64,000 nucleotides of DNA from Lederbergia panacisoli (GTDB lineage: Bacteria > Bacillota > Bacilli > Bacillales > Bacillaceae_C): NCBI RefSeq assembly GCF_024626525.1, contig NZ_JANJGU010000001.1, positions 523,837-587,836 on the forward strand, in the 5' to 3' direction. The notes beneath the pieces were generated by a model. The model did not search any database and was not told the DNA's origin. It saw only the letters and a list, made by a program, of their open reading frames with translations. Positions 1 through 9,250 of the stretch are shown one piece after another. Numbering within the stretch: position 1 is the stretch's first letter; every line of letters starts with the position of its first letter. The position numbers and the translations under genes are program-made.

Positions 1-113
1 GCTCTTTACCATTCAATTTTATTTTAATGGTTGAATTGCGCTCCTTTTTTTCATCATCCATTCATCTTTAAGCCTCCCGCACATAAATTTTGTTTTATCC
101 TATCATACAAGCA

Positions 114-141
114 TAAAAAAAAGACGAAACTTTTGTCGTCT
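114..141 (-). terminator. Rho-independent terminator of the pilus operon
   Basis: Read on the minus strand, AGACGA and TCGTCT form a 6-bp stem around an 8-nt loop, followed by eight T residues. It lies just downstream of the last pilus gene (pilO-like) and would end the leftward operon. Confidence 0.8.
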
Positions 142-166
142 AGTACAAAAAGGTTTTCGTCAAATT

Positions 167-895
167 TTATTTCTTTTCTCTATTAATAGTAGGAAAATTG
201 TTGAAAGGATCTTTCTTATTTGCGGGTGGTGGTGAATCTATTTTCGGAACTTGGTCGCTTAAATCTGTTAAATTAGGCATGTAATAAGTGGATATCGATA
301 CATTAAATTGAATTGTTTCTTGTCCATCTTCTGTTGTTTTCATTTCTGTAGGTGCTGCGACAGTGATTTGTTCCACTTGCACAATGCGATTTTGTGACTC
401 AAGATAGGTTAAAAAATCCTCAAAATCAAAATAATTTTTAGCCTCTATAGATAAGAAAACTGTTATATTTTCTAGTGCTGATTGCTTGTCTAATGACTCA
501 GTTTCTTCTTTTTCTATTATTTCTAATGATGACTCGGTCTCCACTTCTTCAGCTAAAAGTCCGCTGCCTTCTGAAATATCCATATTTTTTATAAAAACAT
601 TCGAAACTGTTTCTGCCTTTTCAATATCCAAAATCAACTGATCCGTTAAAGGCCGAACAGGGATTTGCTTTTGAAGGGAAAAAGAGCTTTCAATAGTTTC
701 TTTATTCGCATTTGCTGTTTTTTCTTGTAATACTTTAAGCATTTTTTCTTCAGTTTTTAGTTGATTATGAAGTATTTTAGACTGACTCGAAACAGGTCGG
801 TATTGTAAAAAATAAATTGAAAATAACATTACTAAAAACAAGAAGGCTGTCAATACGATGATAAACCATTTATTTTTTATCCATTGAAGTGGCAT
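167..895 (-). CDS. pilO: PilO-like type IV pilus alignment protein
   Basis: About 242 residues. One N-terminal membrane segment (roughly residues 12-32) follows a short basic cytoplasmic tail. A predicted coiled coil (about 35-75) and an extracellular alpha/beta domain follow, the PilO layout. In the family, PilN and PilO form a membrane heterodimer linking the pilus base to the cytoplasmic actin-like PilM. The ATG at 895 is preferred over the GTG at 898: GGAGG lies 9 nt before it inside the end of pilN. It is the last gene of the leftward operon. Sequence conservation in this family is low, so the name rests mainly on topology and on position after PilM and PilN. The C-terminus is Pro/Lys-rich. 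Confidence 0.75.
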   Translation of the reverse strand: MPLQWIKNKWFIIVLTAFLFLVMLFSIYFLQYRPVSSQSKILHNQLKTEEKMLKVLQEKTANANKETIESSFSLQKQIPVRPLTDQLILDIEKAETVSNVFIKNMDISEGSGLLAEEVETESSLEIIEKEETESLDKQSALENITVFLSIEAKNYFDFEDFLTYLESQNRIVQVEQITVAAPTEMKTTEDGQETIQFNVSISTYYMPNLTDLSDQVPKIDSPPPANKKDPFNNFPTINREKK

Positions 896-1494
896 CACTC
901 ATTGCCTCCTTCAGCTTGCAAGTCTTTTATATACTTTTTATTAATCGATAATTGGTAATAAGCTGAATAGCGCGGAAGAATCTTTGCATCTCCAATTTGT
1001 TGTTCTTCTTCCGTCTCCTCTTCTTTTGCCGTGATTGAATGTATTTTTGCACTTTTAACCCACTGTGATTTAACCAATTTATTTAAGTAAAAAGCTGCTT
1101 CCCTGCTTGAATCAAACTGAACGGATAATTGCATATCGCCGTTTAAACTATAGGAGAATGATTCAAAAAAACCTCGTTCCGGCAAAAGTGAAATAAGGTG
1201 GCCCAAAAGTGGCACAGAATCAATCCGTTCCTTATTCATCCAATTGATCGTTTCATTTAATATATCCGCAGAACTTGTCTTCTCAGAATCTGTTAATTTG
1301 CTATTTTCTATTTCAATTAAAGCCTGGATTTGTTGGAGTTGTTTCTCATATGTTTGAGCGCGTTCTTTTTCCGAATGTATTTGTATAAATAAAACGGTAG
1401 AGCAAAAGATCGCAATTATAAAAATGAACATAAGGCTATATAAAAGGAAATATGATTTCTTTTTTCTTTTGGGAATCAAATTAATTTCAATCAT
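895..1494 (-). CDS. pilN: PilN-like type IV pilus assembly protein
   Basis: 199 residues starting MIEINLIPKRKKK. The conserved cytoplasmic NLxP motif of PilN (here INLIP) binds the PilM groove in characterised systems. One transmembrane helix follows (about 16-38), then a coiled coil and a fimbrial-assembly-type domain. The start overlaps the end of pilM by 4 nt and the stop abuts pilO, indicating translational coupling. An acidic run (EEETEEEQQ) lies near residue 160. The INLIP motif makes the assignment firm. Confidence 0.85.
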   Translation of the reverse strand: MIEINLIPKRKKKSYFLLYSLMFIFIIAIFCSTVLFIQIHSEKERAQTYEKQLQQIQALIEIENSKLTDSEKTSSADILNETINWMNKERIDSVPLLGHLISLLPERGFFESFSYSLNGDMQLSVQFDSSREAAFYLNKLVKSQWVKSAKIHSITAKEEETEEEQQIGDAKILPRYSAYYQLSINKKYIKDLQAEGGNE

Positions 1495-2453
1495 TTTGAC
1501 TCCACCTCTTTTAAAGACAAACCTAATGCGGGAAAATGAGAAGCGAGGATTGGCCTACCATCAACAGTTACATATTGATTTACATTCAGCTGTTCAATCG
1601 TCATTTGTAGACGATTATTCAATCTTTCCTTGATAATCGATAAGTCCTCATGGTCTCCACTTAATAGAACTCTATTAATCTCAACTCTTCCCTGATTCAA
1701 TGTATATCGATAAAAATCTATCACCTTTTCAATTTCCATCAAAGCATCTTCTATATAATAAGAACCGTCCTCACCGATCATTTCCATTGCGCTTTGAAGC
1801 AAGGAATCACTTGTAATCGGCCGGACAAAAATCGGAATGTCGCCATGAAAAATGGACATCATTAATAAATCCTCATCAAAATGTAACAACAATATGTGAT
1901 CGTCTTCCCTTGTTATGTCAGACATTTTATATAATCTATAAAGTGATAGTGGAGATATTTCAGCTATCACTGGCTTTAATTTAACATCTTCAAGCACATT
2001 TATATACGAATCTACGATATCACGCGGGGCAGCTACAAGTAAGATGTCCTGTTTATTTTCATCTTTAAACAATATGACTGAATCAATAACAGGGTCTTCA
2101 AATGGCAAGTGAATCGTTGTCCCTGTTTCAAGAAATAGATACCCATTTAATTCGTCCTCTTGAATATCTGCAGGAACTTTCATTTGCCGAACAATAATAA
2201 ACGGATCTGGGATGAGAAAACGCACTTCACGTCGTTTAATTTTCCAATCATCTACACATTCATCCAATGCAAGCCTTAGCAATTCCGGATCAACAATTTT
2301 GCCATCCTTGATTATTCCGGGGGTAAGTTGATGTTCTTTCATTTGCAGGATTTCAAGTCCACTTTTCTGAACTGTTTCTAAAAAGCGAATAGCCCTATCC
2401 GTGAAAATGATATTCGCTGTTTTGAGACTACGCTTAAATAGTTGGAAAGACAT
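1491..2453 (-). CDS. pilM: PilM-like actin-fold pilus assembly ATPase
   Basis: 320 residues, no signal peptide and no membrane segment, so cytoplasmic. The pattern fits the PilM/FtsA-like actin fold: an N-terminal beta-rich segment, a conserved block around residues 90-120 (VRQMKVPADIQEDEL-type), and a central region near 190 (DDHILLLHFDEDLLMM) where the second nucleotide-binding half would begin. In known systems PilM caps PilN and couples the cytoplasmic motors to the PilN/PilO membrane complex. It is followed directly by pilN (4-nt overlap) and lies 21 nt downstream of the prepilin peptidase gene. Divergent from proteobacterial PilM, but context is strong. Confidence 0.85.
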   Translation of the reverse strand: MSFQLFKRSLKTANIIFTDRAIRFLETVQKSGLEILQMKEHQLTPGIIKDGKIVDPELLRLALDECVDDWKIKRREVRFLIPDPFIIVRQMKVPADIQEDELNGYLFLETGTTIHLPFEDPVIDSVILFKDENKQDILLVAAPRDIVDSYINVLEDVKLKPVIAEISPLSLYRLYKMSDITREDDHILLLHFDEDLLMMSIFHGDIPIFVRPITSDSLLQSAMEMIGEDGSYYIEDALMEIEKVIDFYRYTLNQGRVEINRVLLSGDHEDLSIIKERLNNRLQMTIEQLNVNQYVTVDGRPILASHFPALGLSLKEVESK

Positions 2454-2474
2454 CGCAAAAACTCCCTTTGCTGT

Positions 2475-3224
2475 TTAAAAAAATGAAAAATACCAATCTA
2501 AGATGTGTTGGTGATAGAAATAAACAACTAACGTTCCAATTCCAATAAAAGGACCGAATGGAATCGACTCACCTTTTTTGAAATACCCAAGTGCCATCCC
2601 AATAACGCCGAATATACCACCAAATACGGAAGCAGCAAAAAAAGATAACAAAACTAACTTGGAGCCAAGGGCAAAGCCAATCACTCCGAAAAGCTTAATG
2701 TCACCTCCTCCCATCCCACCTTTACTAATAACGGCAATCATGAGTAAAAGCGAGAAACCAATTGCAGCACCAAGAAGGGAATCCCACCAAGGCTCAAGCG
2801 GCAAAATGATTCGTTCAATAAGGAAAAGAGGGATAAAAAATAGGAGAATACGATTGGGGATGAGCATGTATTTAATATCAGTTATGAAAATGATGATGAA
2901 TAAAGAGATCAGAGTCCACGCAAAGATGACCTCGAACGTCCACCCAATTTGCCAATAAGCAAACAGGAATAACAAAGCCGTTGAAAGCTCCATAATCGGA
3001 TAAAGAGGAGAAATCCGCCTTTTACATTGGCGGCATTTTCCCCCTTGGATGAGATAAGATAAAACGGGTATTAACTCAATAGCTTTTAATGTATGACCAC
3101 AACCCGGACAAGCTGACCGTGGCTTAACGATTGATTGCTTTAATGGAACCCTAAGCCCCACGACGTTGAAGAAGGAGCCGAGGAGTAGGGAGTAAAGCAG
3201 AATAATTATTTCCATAAATTCCAC
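2475..3224 (-). CDS. Prepilin peptidase / N-methyltransferase (PilD/ComC type)
   Basis: 249 residues, polytopic membrane protein. The N-terminal cytoplasmic loop carries the paired Cys motifs of bifunctional enzymes (CPGCG near 39 and CRQC near 63). The two catalytic Asp of this aspartic-protease family are visible in DIKYM (about 116) and GGGDIKLFG (about 175). It cleaves the Gly-Phe/Leu leader of type IV prepilins and methylates the new N-terminus. B. subtilis has its single such enzyme, ComC, at this same folC-linked position. It may therefore also process competence pseudopilins if those are encoded elsewhere (inference). The stop of the pilin gene abuts its start. Confidence 0.95.
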   Translation of the reverse strand: MEFMEIIILLYSLLLGSFFNVVGLRVPLKQSIVKPRSACPGCGHTLKAIELIPVLSYLIQGGKCRQCKRRISPLYPIMELSTALLFLFAYWQIGWTFEVIFAWTLISLFIIIFITDIKYMLIPNRILLFFIPLFLIERIILPLEPWWDSLLGAAIGFSLLLMIAVISKGGMGGGDIKLFGVIGFALGSKLVLLSFFAASVFGGIFGVIGMALGYFKKGESIPFGPFIGIGTLVVYFYHQHILDWYFSFF

Positions 3225-3686
3225 TTATTCGCCGTCTGGACCCGGATCTGTAGTTGTATCTTTCTTCAAGTCAACCTCACTTCTTTTCATATCAAACGGA
3301 TCTTTTAAACCATCTAGATAAGTAGTATCTGTACTTTTTAGTACAACTTTATAATCAGCAATAACAACATGACTATTTTTCTTGTCGTACCCGCTATCTT
3401 TATTAGATGGATTTTTAACTTCCTCTAAATATCCATTTTGCTCTAATTCCTCTAATGTAATTTCTGTTTTTCCCCCAAATTCTTCGGAAGACATTGCCAA
3501 CTTAGCCGCATTTACCATCATCTGCGCATTCGCAATATGTGCATCCCTCTTGGAATTTTCAATTAACCCTCCAATACTCGGCACAGCAATCGCCGAAATA
3601 ATCCCCAATATAACAACAACAGCAAGTAATTCTACTAATGTAAGACCACGTTGGTTTTTTAACAGTTTACTAATCTTTTTCAACAT
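3225..3686 (-). CDS. Major type IV pilin (class III signal)
   Basis: 153 residues. The leader ends QRG and is followed by LTLVELLAVVVILG, giving the cleavage site G/L, the conserved Glu at position +5 and a hydrophobic alpha1 spine. Mature length is about 138 residues, typical of a compact major pilin. The C-terminal half is hydrophilic and rich in Asp/Lys/Thr, ending DPGPDGE. No cysteine pair is present, so the D-loop is not disulphide-locked as in Gram-negative pilins. A GAGGAGGAAG ribosome site precedes the ATG. A 93-bp gap with an imperfect hairpin separates it from pilC, which may boost or separately end pilin mRNA. Confidence 0.9.
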   Translation of the reverse strand: MLKKISKLLKNQRGLTLVELLAVVVILGIISAIAVPSIGGLIENSKRDAHIANAQMMVNAAKLAMSSEEFGGKTEITLEELEQNGYLEEVKNPSNKDSGYDKKNSHVVIADYKVVLKSTDTTYLDGLKDPFDMKRSEVDLKKDTTTDPGPDGE

Positions 3687-3779
3687 TTTTCTTCCTCCTC
3701 TTTTTTACAGAAACTAGCATATTTCTAGTCTGTTATACCCATAATATCTCACAGTAAGCATATTTTGACAACAATTTTT

Positions 3780-4991
3780 TTAGTAGTTTTGGATATTGTC
3801 GAAAATCTCAAACATTGGGATGACAATGGCTGTCACTATGATGCCGACAAGACCTGCTAATACTACAATCATTAATGGTTCTAGCAGTGCTTTCATCCGA
3901 TCTGTAGCAGCGTCGACTTCATGTTCATAAAAGTCAGCTACTTTCGCTAACATTTCATCTAATGAACCCGATTCTTCGCCAATTACAATCATTTGTGAGA
4001 CGAGCGGCGGAAAAGCCCAGTGCTGTTCGATTGGACCTGCTAAAGATTTCCCTTCCTCAAGAGATACTCTAGAATTCCTGATGACATCAGCCATCACATT
4101 ATTTCCAACTACTTTTTCCACCAATGATAAAGCTTGTAAAATCGGTACAGAGCTTGCTAGCATTGAGCTTAATGTCCTTGTCATCCTTGCGATAATCGCC
4201 TTTTGCATTATCATTCCAATAACTGGAATCTTGAGGACAATTAAATCCATATAATACTTTGTTTTTTTATTTTTATTAAGAGCCAATATACCTAGGATAA
4301 AAAGGATGATAAAAAGGAAAATAATATACCAAAAGTCCTTGGCGAAATTACTAACGTTTAATACAAATTTCGTTATTCCTGGGAGTTCCCCACCCACTCC
4401 ATCGAACATGGACACGAAAGTCGGAACAACTGCGATAAGTAAAAAAGTGACAACACCTAACGCGATACATCCTACGACAAGTGGATAAGATAGAGCGGAT
4501 ATAACCTTTTGCCTCGTTCGATGCTGCTTTTCATAATGTTCTCCTAAACGTTCCAACGTCTCGTCTAACGTTCCCGAAATTTCTCCAGCCTTTACTAGAT
4601 TAATAAAAAGAGAATCAAAGATTTTTGGATGTTTTCCGAATGCATCGGATAGCGGTTGTCCTTCTCTCAGCTCTCCCTCAACTTGTTTCAACACTTTACT
4701 AAGCATTTTACTGTCAGTTTGAGCTGATAATATCCTTATTGCTTCTACTACCGTTACCCCAGCTTTAAGTAATGTAGAAAATTGCCTTAAAAAGACCACG
4801 ATATGATGAAGCTTAACGCTTCCACCAAGTGAGATATCTTTCGTTAAAAAGGATTCCGGAATTTCTTCAATATCGATAATTCGGACCCCTTCGTAATTCA
4901 CTTTTTCCATCGCTTCTCTTCTTGAGTTGGCATTTATTTTTCCAGTTACAATCCCTTGTCGATTTCGCCCTTTATATTTAAATCGCGCCAT
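3780..4991 (-). CDS. pilC: Type IV pilus inner-membrane platform protein PilC/GspF
   Basis: 403 residues with two tandem GspF domains (about 70-190 and 270-395). Each is followed by hydrophobic helices at about 170-190, 220-240 and 375-395. The N-terminus (ARFKYKGRNRQGIVTGKI) is the typical GspF/PilC opening. The platform binds the PilB and PilT motors and feeds pilins into the fibre. The start overlaps the pilT stop at base 4991, so the two are coupled. Its pairing with separate PilB and PilT motors distinguishes this from the single-ATPase ComG machine. Confidence 0.93.
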   Translation of the reverse strand: MARFKYKGRNRQGIVTGKINANSRREAMEKVNYEGVRIIDIEEIPESFLTKDISLGGSVKLHHIVVFLRQFSTLLKAGVTVVEAIRILSAQTDSKMLSKVLKQVEGELREGQPLSDAFGKHPKIFDSLFINLVKAGEISGTLDETLERLGEHYEKQHRTRQKVISALSYPLVVGCIALGVVTFLLIAVVPTFVSMFDGVGGELPGITKFVLNVSNFAKDFWYIIFLFIILFILGILALNKNKKTKYYMDLIVLKIPVIGMIMQKAIIARMTRTLSSMLASSVPILQALSLVEKVVGNNVMADVIRNSRVSLEEGKSLAGPIEQHWAFPPLVSQMIVIGEESGSLDEMLAKVADFYEHEVDAATDRMKALLEPLMIVVLAGLVGIIVTAIVIPMFEIFDNIQNY

Positions 4992-6031
4992 TATAAGTCA
5001 TTTCCTTTTAGATACGGATGTGCTATTTCTTTTGAAACCTGCTCTGATGCCACGAGATCCCTAATGCTTGTCTCAAGTAAATGCATCCCTTCACTTCTTG
5101 ACGTTTGCAGCACATTTGAGATTTGGTGAATTTTCTCACTTCGTATTAGATTGGCGATTGCGGCATTATGGACAAGCATTTCTGTTGCGGCAACTCTTCC
5201 TTTCCTATCCACTGTTGGGAATAGACGTTGTGAGATAATTCCCGTTAATACAGATGCAAGTTGAATCCTTATTTGCGTTTGTTGGGCAGGTGGGAATACA
5301 TCAATAATTCTATCTATCGTTGAAGGAGCACTCGAAGTATGCAACGTCGCTAACACAAGATGTCCTGTTTCTGCCGCTGTAATCGCTGTTTGAATTGTTT
5401 CGAGGTCACGCATCTCACCAACAAGAATGACATCGGGATCTTGCCTTAAGGAGCTTCTCAATCCTTGGTCAAAGCTCTGTGTATCAAATCCTACTTCCCT
5501 TTGATCAATAATTGACATCCCATGCTTATGCAAATATTCAATCGGATCTTCCAATGTAATAATATGCTTGCTCATTGTCTTATTCATATAATCAATCATG
5601 GCAGCTAGTGTAGTCGATTTACCACTTCCGGTCGGACCTGTCACAAGAATTAACCCTTGTGGCTTTTCACAAAGCTTTTTTAAAATCGGCGGCAGCTTTA
5701 ATTCTTCCATCGTTGGAATATGGGTCGGAATCACCCGGATTGCAAGCGCCACGCATGAACGTTGGTGAAATGCGTTTATACGAAATCGTGAAATGCCAGG
5801 GATTCCGTAAGAAAAATCAATTTCCCCTTTTTCTTTAAAAGAATCCCAAAGATTTGTAGGGATAAGTGACTTAGCGATTCGCTCTGTATCATTAGGTGTT
5901 AGCTCTTCACGGCTATATCGTTTTAACGCTCCATTTATTCGCATAATTGGAGGAACGCCAACTGTTAAATGAAGATCAGATGCTCCTAATTCAAACGCGG
6001 AAGTTAATAAACTATTACTTTGATTCTCCAT
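4991..6031 (-). CDS. pilT: Pilus retraction ATPase PilT
   Basis: 346 residues, the usual PilT length. Visible motifs are Walker A GPTGSGKSTT (about 130), the Asp box, Walker B around ILVGEMRD, the His box TLHTSS, and a PilT-type C-terminal signature AAIANLIRSEKI near residue 290. PilT hexamers depolymerise the fibre and power twitching or DNA retraction. It sits 8 nt downstream of pilB. A dedicated PilT is absent from the B. subtilis ComG system, so this machine is predicted to be actively retractile. The annotation is secure from motifs and adjacent PilB. Confidence 0.95.
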   Translation of the reverse strand: MENQSNSLLTSAFELGASDLHLTVGVPPIMRINGALKRYSREELTPNDTERIAKSLIPTNLWDSFKEKGEIDFSYGIPGISRFRINAFHQRSCVALAIRVIPTHIPTMEELKLPPILKKLCEKPQGLILVTGPTGSGKSTTLAAMIDYMNKTMSKHIITLEDPIEYLHKHGMSIIDQREVGFDTQSFDQGLRSSLRQDPDVILVGEMRDLETIQTAITAAETGHLVLATLHTSSAPSTIDRIIDVFPPAQQTQIRIQLASVLTGIISQRLFPTVDRKGRVAATEMLVHNAAIANLIRSEKIHQISNVLQTSRSEGMHLLETSIRDLVASEQVSKEIAHPYLKGNDL

Positions 6032-6039
6032 CCCTTCAC

Positions 6040-7704
6040 CTACTCCACTATCGCAATTCGCAATACTTCTTCTGTCGTTGTCATGCCTTGTTGTACTTTT
6101 AATAATCCATCATCAATTAGGAAAATCGTATCATTTTCAATTGCAAGTTCTCTTAATCTTGAAAATGGTTCATTATTCATCATTGCTTTTCGCAATTCTT
6201 CATTCATTTCAAGCACTTCTTGTATGGCAATCCGTCCACGATATCCAGTCATATTACAAGAGGCACAACCTCGCCCACGGATAACCCGATCGATTTCCAG
6301 TCCTCTTTTTGCGAAAATTTCAATCTCACGCTCCGTTGGGTTATGTTCTTCTGCACAATCCCGGCATACCTTTCTGACAAGCCGCTGTGCCACAATTCCT
6401 GTTATGGAGTTTGCAATCAAAAATGGCTCGACGCCCATATCAAAAAGCCGTGTGACTGTACTTAAGGAGTCGTTAGTATGGATTGTTGATAAAACTAGAT
6501 GTCCGGTAAGAGACGCCCGAATCGCAATTTCGACCGTTTCTTTATCACGGATTTCCCCAACCATAATAATATTTGGGTCTTGGCGTAAGATGGAACGCAA
6601 TCCCGTCGCAAACGTTAAACCAACATTAGGATTAATTTGTATTTGATTAATTCCTTCTAATTGATATTCAACTGGATCCTCAACTGTAATAATATTAACC
6701 TGTTCATCATTCAAATGGTTAAGGGCGGCGTACAATGTTGAAGATTTCCCTGAACCAGTAGGACCTGTAATCAATACAATTCCATGAGGTTTTTCAATCA
6801 TATTTAATAGTCGATTGAAGTTTTTGCTATTAAAACCTAATTGATTTAAGTCATTCAACCTGCTGCTTAAATCCATAATCCTTAACACAATTTTTTCACC
6901 AAAAACAGTTGGAAGTGTGGATACACGAACATCTACGTGACGAAAATCAACATTCGTTTTAATCCTGCCATCTTGGGGAATTCGGTATTCAGTAATATCA
7001 AGATTTGCCATAATTTTAATTCTAGCTGTAAGTACGCTTTGCATATGCTTCGGAAGCATTCGCTCTGTTCGCAGCAAACCGTCAACACGGTAACGAATCG
7101 CAATCTTTGTCTCTTGTGGATCAATATGAATATCACTTGCTCTTTGTACAAATGCATTTGTAATAATTTGATTGACAAGTTTTACGATTGGCGAATCTTG
7201 GTCCGTAATCTCATTTTGTTCCGTAACTTCCGCAACTACTGGAATTTGGTCAGGCATATCATCGAAATGATCACTCATGTCATAATATTTATTGATCGCT
7301 CTTATAATCTCATCCTTAGACGCAATTGCCGTTTCTACATGAAATCCGGTGGATAGCCTTAGATCCTCTATAGTATAAAAATCCATTGGATCTGCCATGG
7401 CAACAAAAAGTTTATCGCCTTCCTTTTTCAAAGGAATAATGAGATTTCTTTTTGCGACGTCCCTCGAAATAATTGAAAACAACTTAGTATCAAAAGGATA
7501 TCTGTAAAGGCTAATATGGGGTATGCCAAGCTGAAACTCTAATACTTCTATTAATTGTTGCTCAGTTATATACCCTTTTTGAACCAAAGTATCGCCTAGT
7601 CTTTGATTCCCTTTTTGCTCCATTAACGCTTCTTTTAGCTGATTATCCGTAATAATGCCGGACTCAATTAACAAATCCCCTAGACGTTTTCTAGTTTTAA
7701 CCAT
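6040..7704 (-). CDS. pilB: Pilus extension ATPase PilB (GspE family)
   Basis: 554 residues. The N-terminal MshEN-type domain (residues 1-150) contains the repeated RLGDLLIESG and RLGDTLVQKG blocks. In other members this domain can bind cyclic di-GMP, so second-messenger control is possible (inference). The motor domain has Walker A GPTGSGKSST (about 315), Walker B MVGEIRD, the His box STIHTND and a zinc-type four-cysteine element VCRDC...GCASC near 455-480. It powers pilus polymerisation. It follows the lipoprotein gene by 18 nt and precedes pilT. Confidence 0.95.
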   Translation of the reverse strand: MVKTRKRLGDLLIESGIITDNQLKEALMEQKGNQRLGDTLVQKGYITEQQLIEVLEFQLGIPHISLYRYPFDTKLFSIISRDVAKRNLIIPLKKEGDKLFVAMADPMDFYTIEDLRLSTGFHVETAIASKDEIIRAINKYYDMSDHFDDMPDQIPVVAEVTEQNEITDQDSPIVKLVNQIITNAFVQRASDIHIDPQETKIAIRYRVDGLLRTERMLPKHMQSVLTARIKIMANLDITEYRIPQDGRIKTNVDFRHVDVRVSTLPTVFGEKIVLRIMDLSSRLNDLNQLGFNSKNFNRLLNMIEKPHGIVLITGPTGSGKSSTLYAALNHLNDEQVNIITVEDPVEYQLEGINQIQINPNVGLTFATGLRSILRQDPNIIMVGEIRDKETVEIAIRASLTGHLVLSTIHTNDSLSTVTRLFDMGVEPFLIANSITGIVAQRLVRKVCRDCAEEHNPTEREIEIFAKRGLEIDRVIRGRGCASCNMTGYRGRIAIQEVLEMNEELRKAMMNNEPFSRLRELAIENDTIFLIDDGLLKVQQGMTTTEEVLRIAIVE

Positions 7705-7722
7705 TTATATCACCACTTTGGT

Positions 7723-8700
7723 TTATTTCACAATATCTCCTGGATCTGTCCAAATGAAATCATTTTCTTCCTCTTCATTTGGATCCTGTCTATTTGAATT
7801 CATTGCATTGTCAGGATTGTCGACGTTTTCTGCATTCTCGAAATCTGTTCTTTCTTCAGTTTGCGCTATCTCATTATTAGGGTTGACTTTTACTAAACTA
7901 TGAATCTCAATCCTGTGAACAGGTAGGTAAAAGTCTTTTGCTACAACCTCCTGAGCAATCACTTCATTACTAGAATTAATCGTTTCTTTTATGACAATGA
8001 TAGAGCTGCCGTCTTTTCCTTTTTCCTTTATTTGAACTTCATTATTCTTAAGGGCTGGACTGTATTGTTTTATGATTTTTGGTGGATATGATTTTTTATC
8101 CTCGAAACGAATTTGGTAGTGTTCATCTTGTGTTGGGCCTAGCAATCTTGCGATTACACCCTTGCCTGTTTGTTCCCATGTTATTTTAATGGGCTCATTG
8201 TTTGGATTGTAAAAGCTGAAATCTTGCTGACTTTCATGGTCCATCTTGGCTTCAATGCCTAAATCATTGCTTCTATCCAGTGTTGTGCTTATGTTTCTTT
8301 CCATAATAATAAGATTTGATTGGAGCACAAGCTCATATAGAATGGATGCAACATCGCTTGCTGTTTTACCGTCTATAGTTGAAAGTTTTAAATTGTTTAT
8401 GTGATGTAATAATGAAAATTGGGATTTTCCAGAAATCTCAATATCTTGAATGGAATCCAAAAGTAATTGAAAGTTGGGGGTAATATGTAAAATTTTTTTA
8501 TTCACTTCACTAATAATAGATTCGACATATGTATCTACTACTTGGCTTTCCTGATCTGGATTTTCTTCTTCTACATTGGCAGCGGCTTCTACTGAAGCTT
8601 GAGGATTATTAGAAAATTGATATTTAACTTGTGAGCAACCAACGATAAAACTGGAAGAAACCAGTATAAGAAACAAAATCTTCAATTTTCCTACAGTCAA
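7723..8700 (-). CDS. Predicted lipoprotein heading the pilus operon, function unknown
   Basis: 325 residues. The signal peptide (hydrophobic residues 7-20) ends in a lipobox FIVGC, giving lipidation at Cys22. The mature protein is mostly alpha-helical then beta-rich, with no family I recognise and an Asp/Glu/Asn-rich tail after about 270. It is the first gene of the leftward operon, 18 nt upstream of pilB, so it is probably expressed with the pilus. It could act at the outer face of the membrane as an assembly or anchoring factor, loosely comparable to pilotins, but that is inference from position only. Confidence 0.75.
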   Translation of the reverse strand: MTVGKLKILFLILVSSSFIVGCSQVKYQFSNNPQASVEAAANVEEENPDQESQVVDTYVESIISEVNKKILHITPNFQLLLDSIQDIEISGKSQFSLLHHINNLKLSTIDGKTASDVASILYELVLQSNLIIMERNISTTLDRSNDLGIEAKMDHESQQDFSFYNPNNEPIKITWEQTGKGVIARLLGPTQDEHYQIRFEDKKSYPPKIIKQYSPALKNNEVQIKEKGKDGSSIIVIKETINSSNEVIAQEVVAKDFYLPVHRIEIHSLVKVNPNNEIAQTEERTDFENAENVDNPDNAMNSNRQDPNEEEENDFIWTDPGDIVK

Positions 8701-8766
8701 TTTTCATCCTCACCTTTCGATACAGGACTTTTCTCCTGCATCTATCACTTCATTCTATGAATATTG

Positions 8767-8772
8767 TATAAT
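8767..8772 (+). promoter_or_regulatory. Candidate -10 element for minor-pilin operon
   Basis: TATAAT lies 32 bp upstream of the first minor-pilin ATG in the 103-bp divergent gap. No good -35 hexamer is seen at 16-18 bp, so an activator or another sigma factor may be needed. Confidence 0.35.
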
Positions 8773-8803
8773 AGTGGAGAGGAATTTGAAAGATGGTGGC
8801 GGT

Positions 8804-9250
8804 ATGCAGCGAAAATATTTTATTAATGATGAAAAAGGTGTGACATTGCTGGAAATTGTCATATCCATGGCAATTATAACGATCATTTTAACTAGTTTCA
8901 TAACAGTCCTTACGCAATATAACCTATTTTCTTCGCTAAACAAACAAAAATTAGAAGCACAACAAATTGCTAGGACCGCTCTCTTTCATGTTCAACAAGG
9001 AGATTATAATCAAGAAATAAAGGATGCTGTTAAGAAAAATACATTACCATATACATTCAACATGATCCATCCAGAGGATGATTATGGTAAGTTTCTTCCA
9101 AGGGCAACCATTTTACCCACTAATGACGATGAAGTGAAATATCAACTTCGGACAGTGTCCATTACTATATATGCAAAAAATGATATAGACTATAAAAAGC
9201 CCTTAACCCAATCGAATGGATATATAAAAGTAAAGGGGCTGCTAGAATGA
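8804..9250 (+). CDS. PilV-like minor pilin
   Basis: 148 residues from the ATG at 8804; a GTG 30 bp upstream is also open but lies inside the probable promoter. The class III leader ends EKG before VTLLEIVISMAII, with Glu at +5. A short helical and beta C-terminal domain follows. It overlaps the next gene by 4 nt (ATGA), so translation is coupled. In other systems such minor pilins prime assembly with partners encoded in the same order (V, W, X). The ribosome site (GGTGG) is weak. Confidence 0.8.
   Translation: MQRKYFINDEKGVTLLEIVISMAIITIILTSFITVLTQYNLFSSLNKQKLEAQQIARTALFHVQQGDYNQEIKDAVKKNTLPYTFNMIHPEDDYGKFLPRATILPTNDDEVKYQLRTVSITIYAKNDIDYKKPLTQSNGYIKVKGLLE

Noticed and set aside
6020..6646. 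208-codon frame opposite pilB
   Set aside because: Antisense shadow of pilB, whose motifs are complete on the other strand.
7655..7903. Plus-strand frame across the lipoprotein-pilB junction
   Set aside because: Antisense to two supported genes; no ribosome site.
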